NCBI GenBank assembly: GCA_029207755.1
Contig: JARCOQ010000002.1
Span: 8,494,001-8,558,000, forward strand
Length of the DNA: 64,000 bases
Direction: 5' to 3'
Origin: Chamaea fasciata
Lineage: Eukaryota; Chordata; Aves; Passeriformes; Sylviidae
Every line of letters starts with the position of its first letter. The first letter of the stretch is position 1. The notes under the pieces are model-generated. The model was not told the origin of the DNA. It did no database searches and saw nothing but the letters and a program-made list of their open reading frames with translations. Position numbers and translations under genes: made by a program. Of this stretch, positions 27,701 to 40,851 are shown in pieces.

Positions 27701-29559
27701 AGTGAAAATATGCCAAAACAGGAGCCTTGGGTTTTACTTCATTCTTTAGTCCACCCCGTCATGCACTTTTCATTTGGCTATTCAGAGTATTACACAGAAT
27801 AACCACACTTAAGGAAAATAGAAAGTAAAGGCACAGTAAATCTTGGGTAGGTATGACTACTTTAGAACAACAAATTTACTGCATTTTTAACTTTTAGCAA
27901 TTTTATAGTTGTTGGTTGACTTGCACTTTCTGTTCCATTCAGGAAATCTTTTTAATACACATTTAAATAGATTAAGGAACATCAACAACATGCAACTCAC
28001 ACAGCCTTTGAAGTGTTAGAACAATTCTGAGAGACATGCTTTAGAAGCACAAGATAGCAGTAGATGATGATTATAAAGATCAAGGAGATGACCACTTAAT
28101 TTTGCTTTTCTGTAGCTTAAAAGTATAGCTGTTACATGATTCTGAGATCATGATCTTAAGTTTTCTCATAGGTAAATCAAAATTCCCCAAAGGTTCTAAT
28201 TCCCCTAAATGTAACAATTTGCTCCATTCACAAAAATTGATCACTATGAAGAAATCCGCCTTTCTGCAACATCAGAGGGTATTTAAAACACACTTTTAGC
28301 TGAAAACTAAGGCTTCTGCAGGCTGGCCAATGACATTAAGTGTCTTTCAGAAGTAATAAAAGCAAGTGTTTCCCAAGTAAATTGAGGATATAGTTATTCC
28401 AATAAGGAACTTACACAGTTAAACCATTTATGTTGTAATTCCTACCAAACCCGTGGTTTTTTACTAGGTACTAGAAGACCATCCAGCAGAGGAACGTGTA
28501 CGAGCGAGCAACAAAGGCAAAAGCTTGAAAAATAACTTTTCCAAATTTTCTCCACCTGGCAGATGAGTAACTCCCAATTCTCTTTGGATGCTTCATGCTT
28601 TCAGAATGCTGAGGTAAAGCATTTATGCATAGAACACTAATGTAGTTCACATCTCGAACTAAATGCAGCATCAAAAATTAAGAAATATTTGCTTAGGATA
28701 AATAATGCATAATCACTTTCTCTGTTGAAAGCCATTAACACAAGACAAGGCATCTGAGTCAGCATCACCTCCTTACAAAATAATTTCAAGTACAATGACA
28801 TGCAAGCCAAGCCTTAAAAAAAAGCCTGGTACGTAGAAGCACAACAAAAAAATGGGCAGAGAAAGGAGAACTACAGATTTTCTTGACATCCTAACCAGCA
28901 ATTTCTAGCAGAGACGTAAAGACCTGTAAGCTGTGAGGTCTAATACAGATAGGTATCATTCCATAGTCTTTTAGCAAGAAGATAATTTGTTCCTGACCAG
29001 CAGCATCGTCCCTGCTTTAACCATTAAGGTAACTTAGTGGCTTTGGCAGCATTTGACAGCTGTAACGTTTTCGCCATCAGCGGCGGAATGAATGCACACA
29101 GTTCTCAATTCGGAACCAAATGCAGGAGAGATTACAAGATGTACCAAATTCAAACTAAATTAAATCATTTATTACCAATTGCTCCACTGACTTATCTAAA
29201 AACAATCCCTCTCCCTGCCCACCTCCCCCTGGCCAATATTTAGAGACTCTCTTATACGCACTCCCGTTCAACTCTCACCTGCTTCAGTTTATTAGAAACA
29301 CATGGATGTACCTCACAGGGTAAGTATAACAAATTACTAGTGTCTAGAAGGACCAAGAGGCATTTTCTTTCCATCAGAAGCCCAGCAAACTACTTAGAGA
29401 CATCAGTTCCAGGAGAGAAGAAGAAAGAACTGTGCATGTATCAATACTTTCTACAAGAAAGCCATTTACTTTAACCCTCTAATGGAATAAAAGGTATATA
29501 GTAATTTAAAAAAACCTGAACAACTAAAGCACACAGTCCTCAAGGAACAAAATAAGACA

Positions 29560-29650
29560 AAAAAAACCCAAACAAAAACAAAAAACAAAACAACAAAACA
29601 AACCCAAACAAAGAAAAATTAAAACAAAAAACCCACAGACAAACCCCCAA
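29560..29650 (+). repeat. A/C-rich low-complexity tract
   Basis: About 90 bases made almost only of A and C (CCCAAACAAAAACAAAAAAC and similar), with no fixed period. GBE1 intron 1. Confidence 0.9.
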
Positions 29651-32600
29651 ACCTTACAGTACTAAGCTGTGTCAAAACCTCCTGGAATGGCACAGCTATG
29701 TATATTCTGTATCTGCCAAAGCACTCAAGACAGCTTCCCTATCACGAGGACACAGTCCAAATAAGACGGCAATTACAAAATAATGAGGGTTCTATTTATT
29801 TGTTCTCTGCATGTAAGGAGACAAATTTACCAGCAGCATACTTCATTTATTTAGGTGTAGGATTTCTTCATTTAATAGTCATTGTCTTACTATTCCTCTG
29901 CTAAGTACTCTTTCTTATGTATTAACTGTACACTAAAGCCTCTCTTTTTTAGCTACAATAATTTGCTTCACTGTTGTGATGATATCTGAAGTTGATGGAG
30001 TTTCTGGAATTAATCTAACTACAGAGTAACCCCGTCACATCTGAGCAGAAAGCCACAGAAACGCAGCGACAGATTTTCTCGAAATCAGTAGACTAAGGCT
30101 GCGTTAGCTCATGTTTCATATTACACAAGAGAAAATAAACTGAAAGGTCAGTTGAACAGTTACAGCATTGCCCTTTTCCAAGGTAATCAGCAGAGCATGT
30201 AGCAAAGACGTGAACACAAGCGTGACTGGAACGACAGTAGCTGATAAAGAGGCTCCTGCTGCCAAAAGTAGTGAGACAAGACACCGCACTCTCAGTGACT
30301 GTCAAGGAGTGGGGCACACTGCATACCTTTACTTCACTAACTCTGATTTATTGCTTTAATTTGAAATTGTGTTCTAGCTAAACATTCAAGTTTCCATATT
30401 GCCAAAATCCATTAGAAAATGTAACACTGAGCATTAATCACATTCACGGGTAACCTACAGGAACAATAATATAATTACTAATTTGTTTGCAATACGGACA
30501 CAACTGAGTCAAAAATTCATCTGGTTTACCAATGCATTTTTATTATAAGTTCAAAAATTCTTCTTGCTATTTAGTACTATTTAACTGGAAACCAAAGATT
30601 AGATTTTCTCCCCATGCTAAAAGCAGCTTATTGTTCTTTTACTAAGCATGTGTTCATCAGTGGAACATTCAAAACTCTTTCTACTCAACATATCAACAAA
30701 TGCTTAAAAGCACCTTAAACTGGAAAGAACTCAGATGTTTTATTTACCAGAATTCATTTTAATGAAGCTGTGAGCAACAGCTTATCAATCCCCATTCCAT
30801 TCCACTGCTAGCTATTGCTAACAGACTACCTTTATGTTAACAGAAATCAAGGTCTAGTTTGGGAGAAAGAGTCAGGGAATACTACAGCACTACTACAAAG
30901 CTGCAGTCAAAACAAAGCAGCTGTGCGAGAGACTTCAGGGAAAAAAAAGAATTTTGTAAAAATAATTTGTAATTCCCCTCTTGGTGGTCAAGTGTTATTA
31001 ATTCTTGCAGGACTTCCGTAACCTGGAAGCACCAGTTGGTACCATTTCTAAAACATTCACTTGTGCATTGAGAACCAGCCCACACACCTCCTACATGTTG
31101 CAAAAGCCCTTCACAAAATAATAGACTTCAATAACCCTCTAATTTTGTTTTAAAGCTTGTTCGTATATTGTGGGTTTGGGATTTTTATTAGCTTGCCACA
31201 GCAGCAAACATAAGACACAGGTTTCTTTTCAAACTTGGATTTCAAGTCTGCTGCATTAGTTTGACTTCCATGTCAAAAAGCTGCAAGTTACAATAACTGC
31301 AATAAATGAAGCTCAACACAAGGCTAAGGACTTACCTTTCTAAATAAATTCACAAGAAATTAAAACTGAAAGTTTAATTTGTCTACCAAACAAAAAAATC
31401 TTTTAAATCAGAAGTCAGAAATCGCGATTTATTTGAAATAAAACACCACATATTCCTCAGAACCTTTGCCACTCATACCACTTCTGCAGAAACATGATTA
31501 AGAATTGTTATTTGAATTCCCTGACAAAAAACTGCCCAGCTGCTCTAGCTACAGCTTCATTGCTCATTTCCACAATTCTTGTTTTTCTTTCCTTAAAAAT
31601 ATGCTCCAGAACTTAAAAATAAAGTCATGATATAATGGATCAGATCAACAGCTTGTATATTCAAACTATCGTATAGGTCATTATTTGAAAGATATGTTAG
31701 AAACTTAAAAATTTGCATCCTTGCTAAATATCAAACAAACACAACCTCCCCTTACTACAGGATTGCTTCTTTGTCAAACTTGAAGCAGATTTAAATGGAC
31801 AGCCATCTTAAGGGACTGTCAAAAAGATGTTTTGAGAAAAGGCACCTATAGCAACACCTGGCTTCTTTACAGCCTCTCCAAACCTTTCTCCCTGTAACAA
31901 TTTTCCTCTCCATAAACCTACAGTATTCCACCTAATTAAATAACCCCTTACATTCTATTAGTTTTAGTATGTGCATGTACTCCTGAATCATCTAAAAGAC
32001 ATGATTGGTTTTCTTTTTGTCATGCACAAACATACTCTCAATCCCTCCGTAATGCACACAAATATCCTGCCACTGTAGGTTTCTTCCTGGCCTTTAAGTG
32101 TTTGTCCTCATCCACTTTTCATTTACCTCTGTATTTTATCGTAACAAACAAAATTTCACAGTACTCCAGGAGAGAAAAGCCTGCATGAGATTTTTACAGA
32201 GCATCACAGCTAGAAAAACAAGTATTAAACATGGGATGAGAAGGAAGGACTATTGCTTTTATTACTGACCACTATGCCAGCTTTGATCAGTCATCACTGC
32301 TCTGATCAGGGAGTGTTGTCTCTGAAGGCTTAGGAGCTGTGAGGGCTGTTCACACAGACCACACATTTAATTTCCCCAACACGCCTGCTCTGCTTGCTGG
32401 GCTCCTGTAACGCCTGGGAAAAGCAGCCTTTTGAGAAGATCATTTTAAGGGAGAAAAAGTCAACTCTAGTGACTGGAAAATAAGGATATTTGGGGTGGGG
32501 GAGGAACACCATTATCACACCAGTTCTGGTCACCTCACCACAGGCCACTGCACAAACTTTTCTGCATTTAATTCTTAACTGCTTTCACTGCAGACAGGAA

Positions 32601-35600
32601 CAAGGGAAGCCAAGCATCCAAACATTTATACAGTCCACAATGTCAAGTCTTCATAGTTTACTGTCAACGTACTAGAAGTATAATTAAAACTTGTGTACTT
32701 GAGAAATGTCTATAACTAGTCCCAGACAATCAAGTCTATCCCCACAGAAGGCAAGTAAGCAAAAAGCAAGTTTTGTTGCTAAGGGCTGCTGTGAGTAATT
32801 TATGCAACAGTTTATGTCATTCACAGCCAAGCATCTTCAGGGTGCAATCTAAACACTGTTTTTTCCAGACTTCAGTTAGAATGAATACCAAGATAAGAAA
32901 TAATAGTCATTAACTAGTTTGTATTATCCAAAAAGTAAACATCAGATTCTCCAAGTTTTTATACTAAATATTTTAACCTATTACAGAAGACTTTGGCTTT
33001 TACATAGTCTGACTATTGTTATGAAACATCAAGGTACCAAATCTCTTTGACATAATCTCTAATCTGACCAAAACTACATGATTTGCTGCATCACCCAAAT
33101 CTGTTAAGCATGTAACTGCAGAAAAAACAGTGCCCAGCAGCTGTTGGATTCATCTCACATAGCCCCTTCCACATGATTTGAGATCCTAAATACATATGAC
33201 ATAACTTCCAAGACACCTCCCTTCTGATGGGATTGTGGCTGTATTGGATATTAGGGAGAGCCCAATAATTTTAGACACCATTTACTTTGCAGCCTCCAAG
33301 CACATGAGTCTTGTCTACAATGTGACTTGTCTGTCACAACATTAGAAAACTTACGATTCAAATTTTGAATTGCTATGGCTAAAGAAAATTGCAAGCAAAA
33401 GACAGGAGAATTTTAACTAGTACTTCATCACTATGCGAGACTCAAATCCCATAATAACTCAAGGCACATCAAGACAGTCAAGTTTACAGCAGAATTTTAA
33501 ATATCTGAAGTGATGAGGTAACTTGGGACACAGAAAATCACTTGCAGAAAATCAAAGCAGAACTACAACCTTGGAAACTCTCGCATTGCACATGCAGGTA
33601 TAACTAGTCCTACTATGAAGTACTACTGGGAAAACTTCAGAGACCATGGAATAAACCCTTGTCCAATATTAGGAGTTAAGAAATAGAAGATGTACAATTT
33701 ATTTACTAAATAGATAAAATTGTTTTTCTGCAATTTCAGATTCATCTTCTCTGCTTAAGACTATATGAACCTTCTGAAACAACTAAAGGTAGAACCATCT
33801 TTCCTATAAAATTTTGATATAAGCTTTGTTTATACAAAATCTTTTTCGTATAAAATTAATATGACTAAGCACTTACTATACATAGGTAAACTTAAATAGC
33901 AAATGGGTTGAGCAACATAGTAATGGATTGTATGTTAGACAGAATGCCCCTTTTAGTGATTTTCCACTCATTATGACATTCTTATGACTACTTAGTATTT
34001 TTTTTTCTCTTTATAAAGGAACTTAGACAATTTGCACCGGCTGACATGCTTGAAAAGCTGAATTTTAAAGTATCTTTCTTTAAAGTACAAAATAGAAAAA
34101 ACAGCGCACTATAGTCTTGATTGAAAAATATAAGTATGTATAGGATTATCTGCAAATCTGATTGTTTACATCCCCTCTCCCACCTGAAACTCACATAACA
34201 GAACATAAAAGTAATGGCTCTTTTACTGGAACTAAGCCTAGAAAATACTACTAGCTCCAATTTCCAGCCTGGACAGCTGCCAAAGAAAAACCTACAAGCT
34301 GAAGCCAAGCAGGACAACAGGTTAGTCCCAAAGCTTCAGTCAGCACAGCCCCCTTATTTGAGGTCAACTTGATATGCACCAGCACAAGGGAATAACAAAG
34401 CAGAAAAACCATGAGCCAAAACTTCCAAGTATTCAAGGTTTTTTAGGAAATTAACCTCTTCATTTGTGAGCTACATATGAAGAATAAAGCTGGTAATAAT
34501 AATACTAATATTTTCAAGGCATCAAGGAAGAAAAAGAGTATTATTAGCCACACAAAGAATTAATTTAATTTTTCATCACATTTTATTATTTTATTATTTA
34601 TTATTCCAGAAATAAATACATAACTTGTAAACTCTATATAACCCTCCCAAAAAGCCATACTTAAACTTTTCCTTCTACTCTTAGAGAGCTTGAACTCACA
34701 TTCAGCTTTTACAAAGGTTCACATACACTACCATCTACAGCATAATCTCTTATTCTTTCCCTCCTAATACACACAGTTTGTGCACTGCCAGTTAGAAGCC
34801 TTTTTCACCTCATCTGAACTGGTACAGAGTGAAAGATTTGCAAGTAAAACATATGCAAGAAATTGACAGGGGGTGCCAGCTAGAGGAATAAATATTCTCT
34901 TAGGACCAAGGCCCCAGAGAGGGTGCAGAATCTCTATTCCTGTAGGTGTGACATGCAAGAAAAGAAAATCCTGAACAATCCAGCCCCAACTCAACATCGA
35001 CCCAGTCCTGAGCAGGAGGCTGAGACACAAACAGCATTGAGAAGTCCCCTTCAACCAGAATTGTTCTCTGAATATTTACTGTTTCATATCTACGGCTGTT
35101 AGACAGTCATGCTTTAAAAAATAAAATAAAAACCACCACAAAAAAATCTAAGATATATAAAACTAACAATGGAGATCATGACAGAAATACTACAAGCACT
35201 GCAAATGCCAAATCAGTCTAATATATCTTGGATTACTGGCAATCACATACACATCCCCTAAGCTAGCGTTCATTTTCTTTGTTTATATGTATCTATGCAC
35301 ACAAGAATTCCACAGGGCTAAAATACACAAAACCACGGAAAAAACAGCCCAGCTACTACCGTGAAAGTAATTTAGCATCTGTCTTCCTTTGCAAAGGACA
35401 AAACATACCTCTACATCACCAAGGAGGGAGTCAGTTTAATTCACTGCAGTGTGATGACCAGAATTAGTGTAATGCCACACATCATGTAGCCTCTTACACA
35501 GCAAGGAGCTCTTAATATGTACCTCCCTTACTTTTAAGTCTGAAGGAAGACTGAACTCTTATACCCCATCATTCATTTACTCTAAGAAAAATTCATAATT

Positions 35601-36069
35601 ATTCTCACTTTTTTTTTTTTTAGCTGAGCATTTAGTGCCTTTAAGAATGCGTCAACTAAATGAGCTCTTAATTTCTCTCAAATGTTAAGCCACAGAGTGG
35701 GTGACTGTGTGACAAAGTTTAGAGACAGCCCTGGGGTTGTGTCCCAAAGCACCACATTAAATAATACACTCGCATTCGGTTATGACTAAAAGCTTCCAGC
35801 AACACACTAGACAGACAAGACACTGGCAGAAAGGCTCTTCTCCCTCACAGTCCTTTAGTAGAGGTCAGACACGCAAACACAGCCCAGAACCACGGGCTCT
35901 CTCCCAAACCCACATCATCACACAGCCCATGAAGTTATGTTTCGTGTCCTACATAGAGCAAAAGCTCATTTAAGTTTTCCAGCACAAGATGTACATATCA
36001 TGTGAGGAGGTGAACAAGCAGGGTTCAAATTTAAATGTTCTTTTTTCCTTCACCTGCACTGGAATGCAC

Positions 36070-36148
36070 CCGGGTACATGGCAGTGGGATTGGAACTGCA
36101 CGATTTTTAAGGTCTTTTCCAACCCAAACCATTTGATGATTTTAGGAA
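36070..36148 (+). mobile_element. CR1 LINE 3' end, very short
   Basis: GGGATTGGAACTGCACGAT then TTTTAAGGTCTTTTCCAACC, CAAACCATTTGATGATTTT. This is the last 80 bases or so of a CR1 with a mutated ATTCTATG tail. It lies in GBE1 intron 1. The 5' edge is uncertain by tens of bases. Confidence 0.82.
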
Positions 36149-36822
36149 ATACAGCTGAAAAACCCCCAAATTTTCAACTTGCCAGACAGCTTCTTAAGGG
36201 AAGCTTCCTAAGTTTATCAATTATTCCTAATCGAACATACATTTTCAGGTTGCTTACTGAGGTAAAATACACAAAAACTAGATTCACGAAGGCATAGTCA
36301 GTATATGTAATGAACAATATGAACAAAAAGTGATCTGGACTGTATTAAGGAGTCCAAACCAGCAATTCATCCTTCTTTCTGGCATTAAAAGAATTGCTAA
36401 AACTGCATTATGTGGCAACTTGTCTTTGGGGTAGGCTCACATCTGTTCTCCTACACAGAACTCAACTTGCACTCGTGATACAACTGCCCTATCAGACCCT
36501 TTGACAGCACACAGGACCTACCCAGCTTCCCCACCAGCCCTCCCTTTTAGTTCCTCAGGCTCCCAGCACTTTCCAAGTCCAGGACAAGCAAAAAGCAGGG
36601 TTCCACAGCCAGGCCCTGACCTATTCTTTGCCCACAACTTTCCCTTTTGGCAAGACTTTCCTCCTCCCCTTCACCTCCGTTTGGGGCAAAGGCAGGCTGG
36701 GAACTTCTCAACTAACAGGGCAACTTTTCTCCAGATAGGTCCCAAAACAAGTCAAAGTGTCCATTACACAATTTTATGAATCTGACATTTCAAATAGCTC
36801 ACACGTAGCCAAGACACACAGG

Positions 36823-36885
36823 AAAAAAAAAAAAAAAAAACAAAACAAAACCAACCTATGAAAACAAAACAAAACCCATTGTGTT
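36823..36885 (+). repeat. A18 run and CAAAA-rich tract
   Basis: Eighteen A at 36823-36840 followed by CAAAACAAAACC and a second AAAACAAAACAAAACCC block: low-complexity sequence in GBE1 intron 1. Confidence 0.9.
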
Positions 36886-37193
36886 AAAAGTTAAAGGTAT
36901 CTTGAAGGGAAAAGCTGCTCTTTAATTAGCTCATTATTTACATATGAAATTATTGAGCAAAACAGGTAAGCACTTTTAAATTACGTATTTTGGCACAGGC
37001 AGATGCTAGCAAACATGAATGACAATGAACATGATATGGTAACCTTTTACTAAAACAAACTGAATGCAAGGCTTAAACTTAAAAACTAAATCTCATTGCT
37101 GGTTAGCTAGCTCTTTCTAGACCAAATCTCAGTGTCAGGCACCCTTCCTTCTTCCTTTAAGAATAAATTTCAGGTAGCAATTGGTTGCCAGAG

Positions 37194-37270
37194 GGTTTTG
37201 TGGGGTGTTTTGTTTGTTGGGGTTTTTTGTTGCTGGTTGGTTGGGTTTTGGTTTGGTTTTGCTGGGAGGG
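37194..37270 (+). repeat. G/T-rich low-complexity tract
   Basis: A strand-biased stretch of G and T with repeated GGGG, GGTTGGTTGGG and GGTTTTGG runs, opposite in bias to the A/C-rich tract 230 bases to the right. Confidence 0.9.
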
Positions 37271-37499
37271 TGATGGGAAAGCAGCAGTTATGGGGGTGAA
37301 TGTAACAGAAACTATCTCAGGTTGCTTAATTATTGATTTCCTATTTTGTTTATTCTCCCAGAAATAAAAAAACCCCTGATACTAAGTTTAGTTTGCATCA
37401 AGGACAGCTATTCTAGGACCATTCAATGAACTTCAAACTTTGCTTAAGGCTAGAGTTCAGAAAATGCTCGCTTCTTCAACAGTTCACAGATAAATTCAG

Positions 37500-37560
37500 A
37501 AAAAAAACCAACCAAACAAAAAAACACCAAACAAAACCACAAAACCCCACTCCCAAAAAG
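37500..37560 (+). repeat. A/C-rich low-complexity tract
   Basis: About 60 bases of A and C (AACCAACCAAACAAAAAAAC, then ACCACAAAACCCCACTCCC), partly complementary to the G/T tract at 37194-37270. Confidence 0.9.
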
Positions 37561-38404
37561 TCACAGAAAATACACAGGCACAAACAGTGTGCCCCCATCA
37601 AATCCACGAATAACACACCTTGAACAGAGTTGAGTAGCCAAATAATCCCATTTAATTAACAATTTTGAAGACTGAAGAACAAATGCTGCCACAATTTTAG
37701 TTTGCACTTGTTATCTCATTTATTCTTGACTTATGTGACCATGCCACCACCTCCACACAAACTGACGATATCCTCTATTCCCTCAGCCCTGAGGTCACCT
37801 GTGAGTGTTCATGAGTTTGCATGAAAAGTTTCAGTAGCAGGTAGCATATTCCAACTGAATATTTCAGTGTTAATACAATGTGTTGTAACAATGACAGAAT
37901 CAGACAGATTTTGTTCCACAAGTACTTTTATTCTGGACGTTTACAACTCAGATACACCACAGACATCACAGGAACAATTAAAAACTGTTCTAGATTACTA
38001 CCAAGTACTCAAGTATTTGGCTATCAAATTTCCATCTTTCTAAAATATGTTCCTTTCTTTTGTAATTAATACTCAGGAGAGAATGCACTACCTTGCAAAG
38101 TAACTCAGCTGCTGATTTTTTTCAAAAGAAAGATTTATATTATCAGTCTCAGAATCCCAAACTTGTCAAATACCATGAAGTGCTGGCTTGCACACCCACA
38201 ATACTTACTCCAGAATGCTCCCTGTGTAAAAGGAACACCATAAAGGCTTACAAGGAAATTGTTATCATGGCAGGCAAAAGAGGAAACCGAAAATGTGATG
38301 CAAGTATTTTTTTTAAGATTTGAAAACACAGAGTCTGTATATTTTACCCTTTCATAATTCTTGAATTAAAGATACCTTTGCAATAATCACAAGAGTTGTG
38401 CACT

Positions 38405-38880
38405 GTCAGAAATAGTGCCTTGAGAGGCTACCTAAGATGAAGGCTAGACAGTATTAAAGGAATAAAGTAGGTATTTATTAAAAAGGCCTTCAAAGGATAC
38501 ACCTCGGGCAGTACCAGAGCCCGGCCGAGGCTACACCCAAGATGGACAGTGGGTCACAAGTTTTCACACTTTTGTAAGTTTGGGTCCATTCACATATTGG
38601 GGTTATTGTCCAGTTACAGCTCCATGTTATGAAGTCCCATCCTCTCAGATTGCTCTCCTCAATTTGCTGTTGTTTAAACTTTTTGGGCCTGAAGCTGGAA
38701 CGGTGTCCTTGGTTCTGGGGCTGGAAAAGGATAGTTTTGTCTAAACGGAGAAGAAAACTTGCTAACACTACATGAAGTTCAGAGCCATATACCAATGCAG
38801 TACAGAATCTGGAAAATATCCAAGCTAAAACTTCAGGCATCAGTATGATGACATGATTTTTGTTTGGCTGGGTTTTGGTG
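38405..38880 (-). mobile_element. LTR-like retroviral block in GBE1 intron 1
   Basis: The segment from TGTCAGAAATAGTGCC through AAAGTAGGTATTTATTAAAA, CCGGCCGAGGCTACACCCA and TTTGTCTAAACGGAGAAG resembles, from memory, an ERVL-type LTR seen in passerines, reading on the minus strand. The complement of TTTATT at 38474-38479 gives an AATAAA signal in the expected place near the 3' part. GC content and CpGs differ from the surrounding intron. The right end is not resolved, and no target-site duplication was found, so the limits and the family are tentative. Confidence 0.45.
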
Positions 38881-40834
38881 GGGTACAAACATTGCCCATA
38901 ATATACAGCATTCCCTGGAGTACTGACACGATCGTATCCAATGCAAATTGCATCATGAATAACGTAGAAGCTATTTTCTTAAGATTTGACAGTTACCTGT
39001 ATTTTCAAAAATTCAACAAAAAAGCACTTACATGATTCTATCTACTTATAGAAAGGTCTTTGTGATATCTAGTCAGGATATCAGAACACCAAGAATTAGT
39101 GAAGACTCACACTGAAATGTGCCATTATTTCACCTGAAGGTTGATAGCCATCTTGCTCATGTAGACACATGATACAATGATGCAATTATTTAAGCTCCCT
39201 GCATTTGGCCATCTCCCTTGTCAGCTATCACAGCAGAGCACAAAGGAACCAGCAGGCAGAAGCAATAATCCCCCACAAAAGTTATTGAGATTTCATGTGA
39301 TCTGCAATTACCATGTCACTGCAATAACCATCATGAAAAGCAACACTACAGGTTGCAATTACAACACGCTTGCTCCAGTCATCTTATGACCACCCTAACA
39401 ATTACTTAAAAACCCTACCCAGACAACTCCTATACCACACACTTCCCCTTCATAGCTGGAAAACAGAACACAGCAGAGTCTGGACACTTGCTGAAAGAGG
39501 TGTCGCCCAAGCTTACATTACAACCTTTAGAGCTCGTCTGTAAATCTGCATTTCCTATTTTCTTTTTCTTCTGCTCCCACGTTTACCTTGGCTCTCAAAA
39601 ACCCCCATATCCTTTAATTTCATTTTTGTTGAGGCAATGGGTTTTTTTTTTAAAGTTGCACAGTGTAGTTATTAGATAAGACAGGAATTCAAATTTATAT
39701 TACAGTAGCTACTTTGTGTGTACATTCATGTGAGTGTATGAAATCCCACTGCATTCATCCAGTCCCAAATTTGCTTTGGCTACATTACAAATGGTAGAAG
39801 CATCAAAGTATATCTGAATCTTATGGTAGGTAGTATGTGCAACTGTACCCTAATACTTTATCCTCATCAAGCTATCCAGGCTTGCAAGTCAATATGAGTT
39901 TTGAAACGCTAAACTTATAATCTGATATCCTACACTGCAACTGTAACAGACTAGCTTGTTTGCTGGGGATAGGAACGATTTTAATATTGTTTAATAAATA
40001 GCTCTGTCATTTAAATAAGGCCATACATGTAACCTGTATTTGCGCAAGATCTATCACTGTGAAGCCTCCCCACTTTATTCCACATCACAAAGGAACCTTT
40101 CCTGAGTCCACCTGTCAAGACCACAATTTTCTCTATGCTTCAATCTCTTCATGGTTTCTTTCATAATTCACAAGTGGATCACTTGATGAAAGAGTATCAA
40201 TATGAACAGCAGGAAAAAGGAAAATCTTAAGCCAAAGCTTTTAGCCTGGGAAATGATACATTCATTGCCAAAGCAGTGCCATCTCCACTGTTTTTTAGAT
40301 GCCTCTTTACATCTTACAGGCTATTAGATTTTTACCAGGTAAAAGCTCATACCCCACTGAATTCTGAGGTTTCTACAATGCCTCTTGTCTTCTAAAGGGG
40401 AAAGCAAACCACAGCAGGAACACCATCTTGATGAAGCAGAGCAAGACCCAGAGAACTCTCAACTGGCACTTTTCAACTCCTTCCTATGTAACCTCAGTCT
40501 TGGTCAGCCTATTCTACACAAAAGCTTTAGAAAGCCAGAAAAGTAATTTACAACCTGCAGGGGATGGAGTGCTTTCTTTACACTGACATTTGAGAATCAA
40601 AAACTTCAGCAAAATAGATTCAGAAAGCTAATCTACTGCAAATAGATATTTAAAAAACCAAAAACAAACAAAAAACCCCTTCTATATTAAAATGAAAATA
40701 CCCATATACCTGAAAAATCTTATGGAACTACACCACTGCAAAGCACAAAAGATATTTAAAAAAAACCAGCCACAAATTACTGTTTATGCCTACATTTCTG
40801 TTACAGTTTCCTTTCCACAAGAATTATTATCCTT

Positions 40835-40851
40835 GGGGGGGGGGGGGGGGG
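40835..40851 (+). repeat. G17 homopolymer
   Basis: Seventeen consecutive G on the plus strand, preceded by CCTT and followed by AAACCC. In the GBE1 pre-mRNA this would be a C-run. The length may be unstable or imprecisely sequenced. Confidence 0.95.

Noticed and set aside
38490..38888. 132-codon minus-strand frame
   Set aside because: Falls on the LTR-like block, and the translation does not resemble a retroviral protein, so it is a by-product of non-coding repeat sequence.
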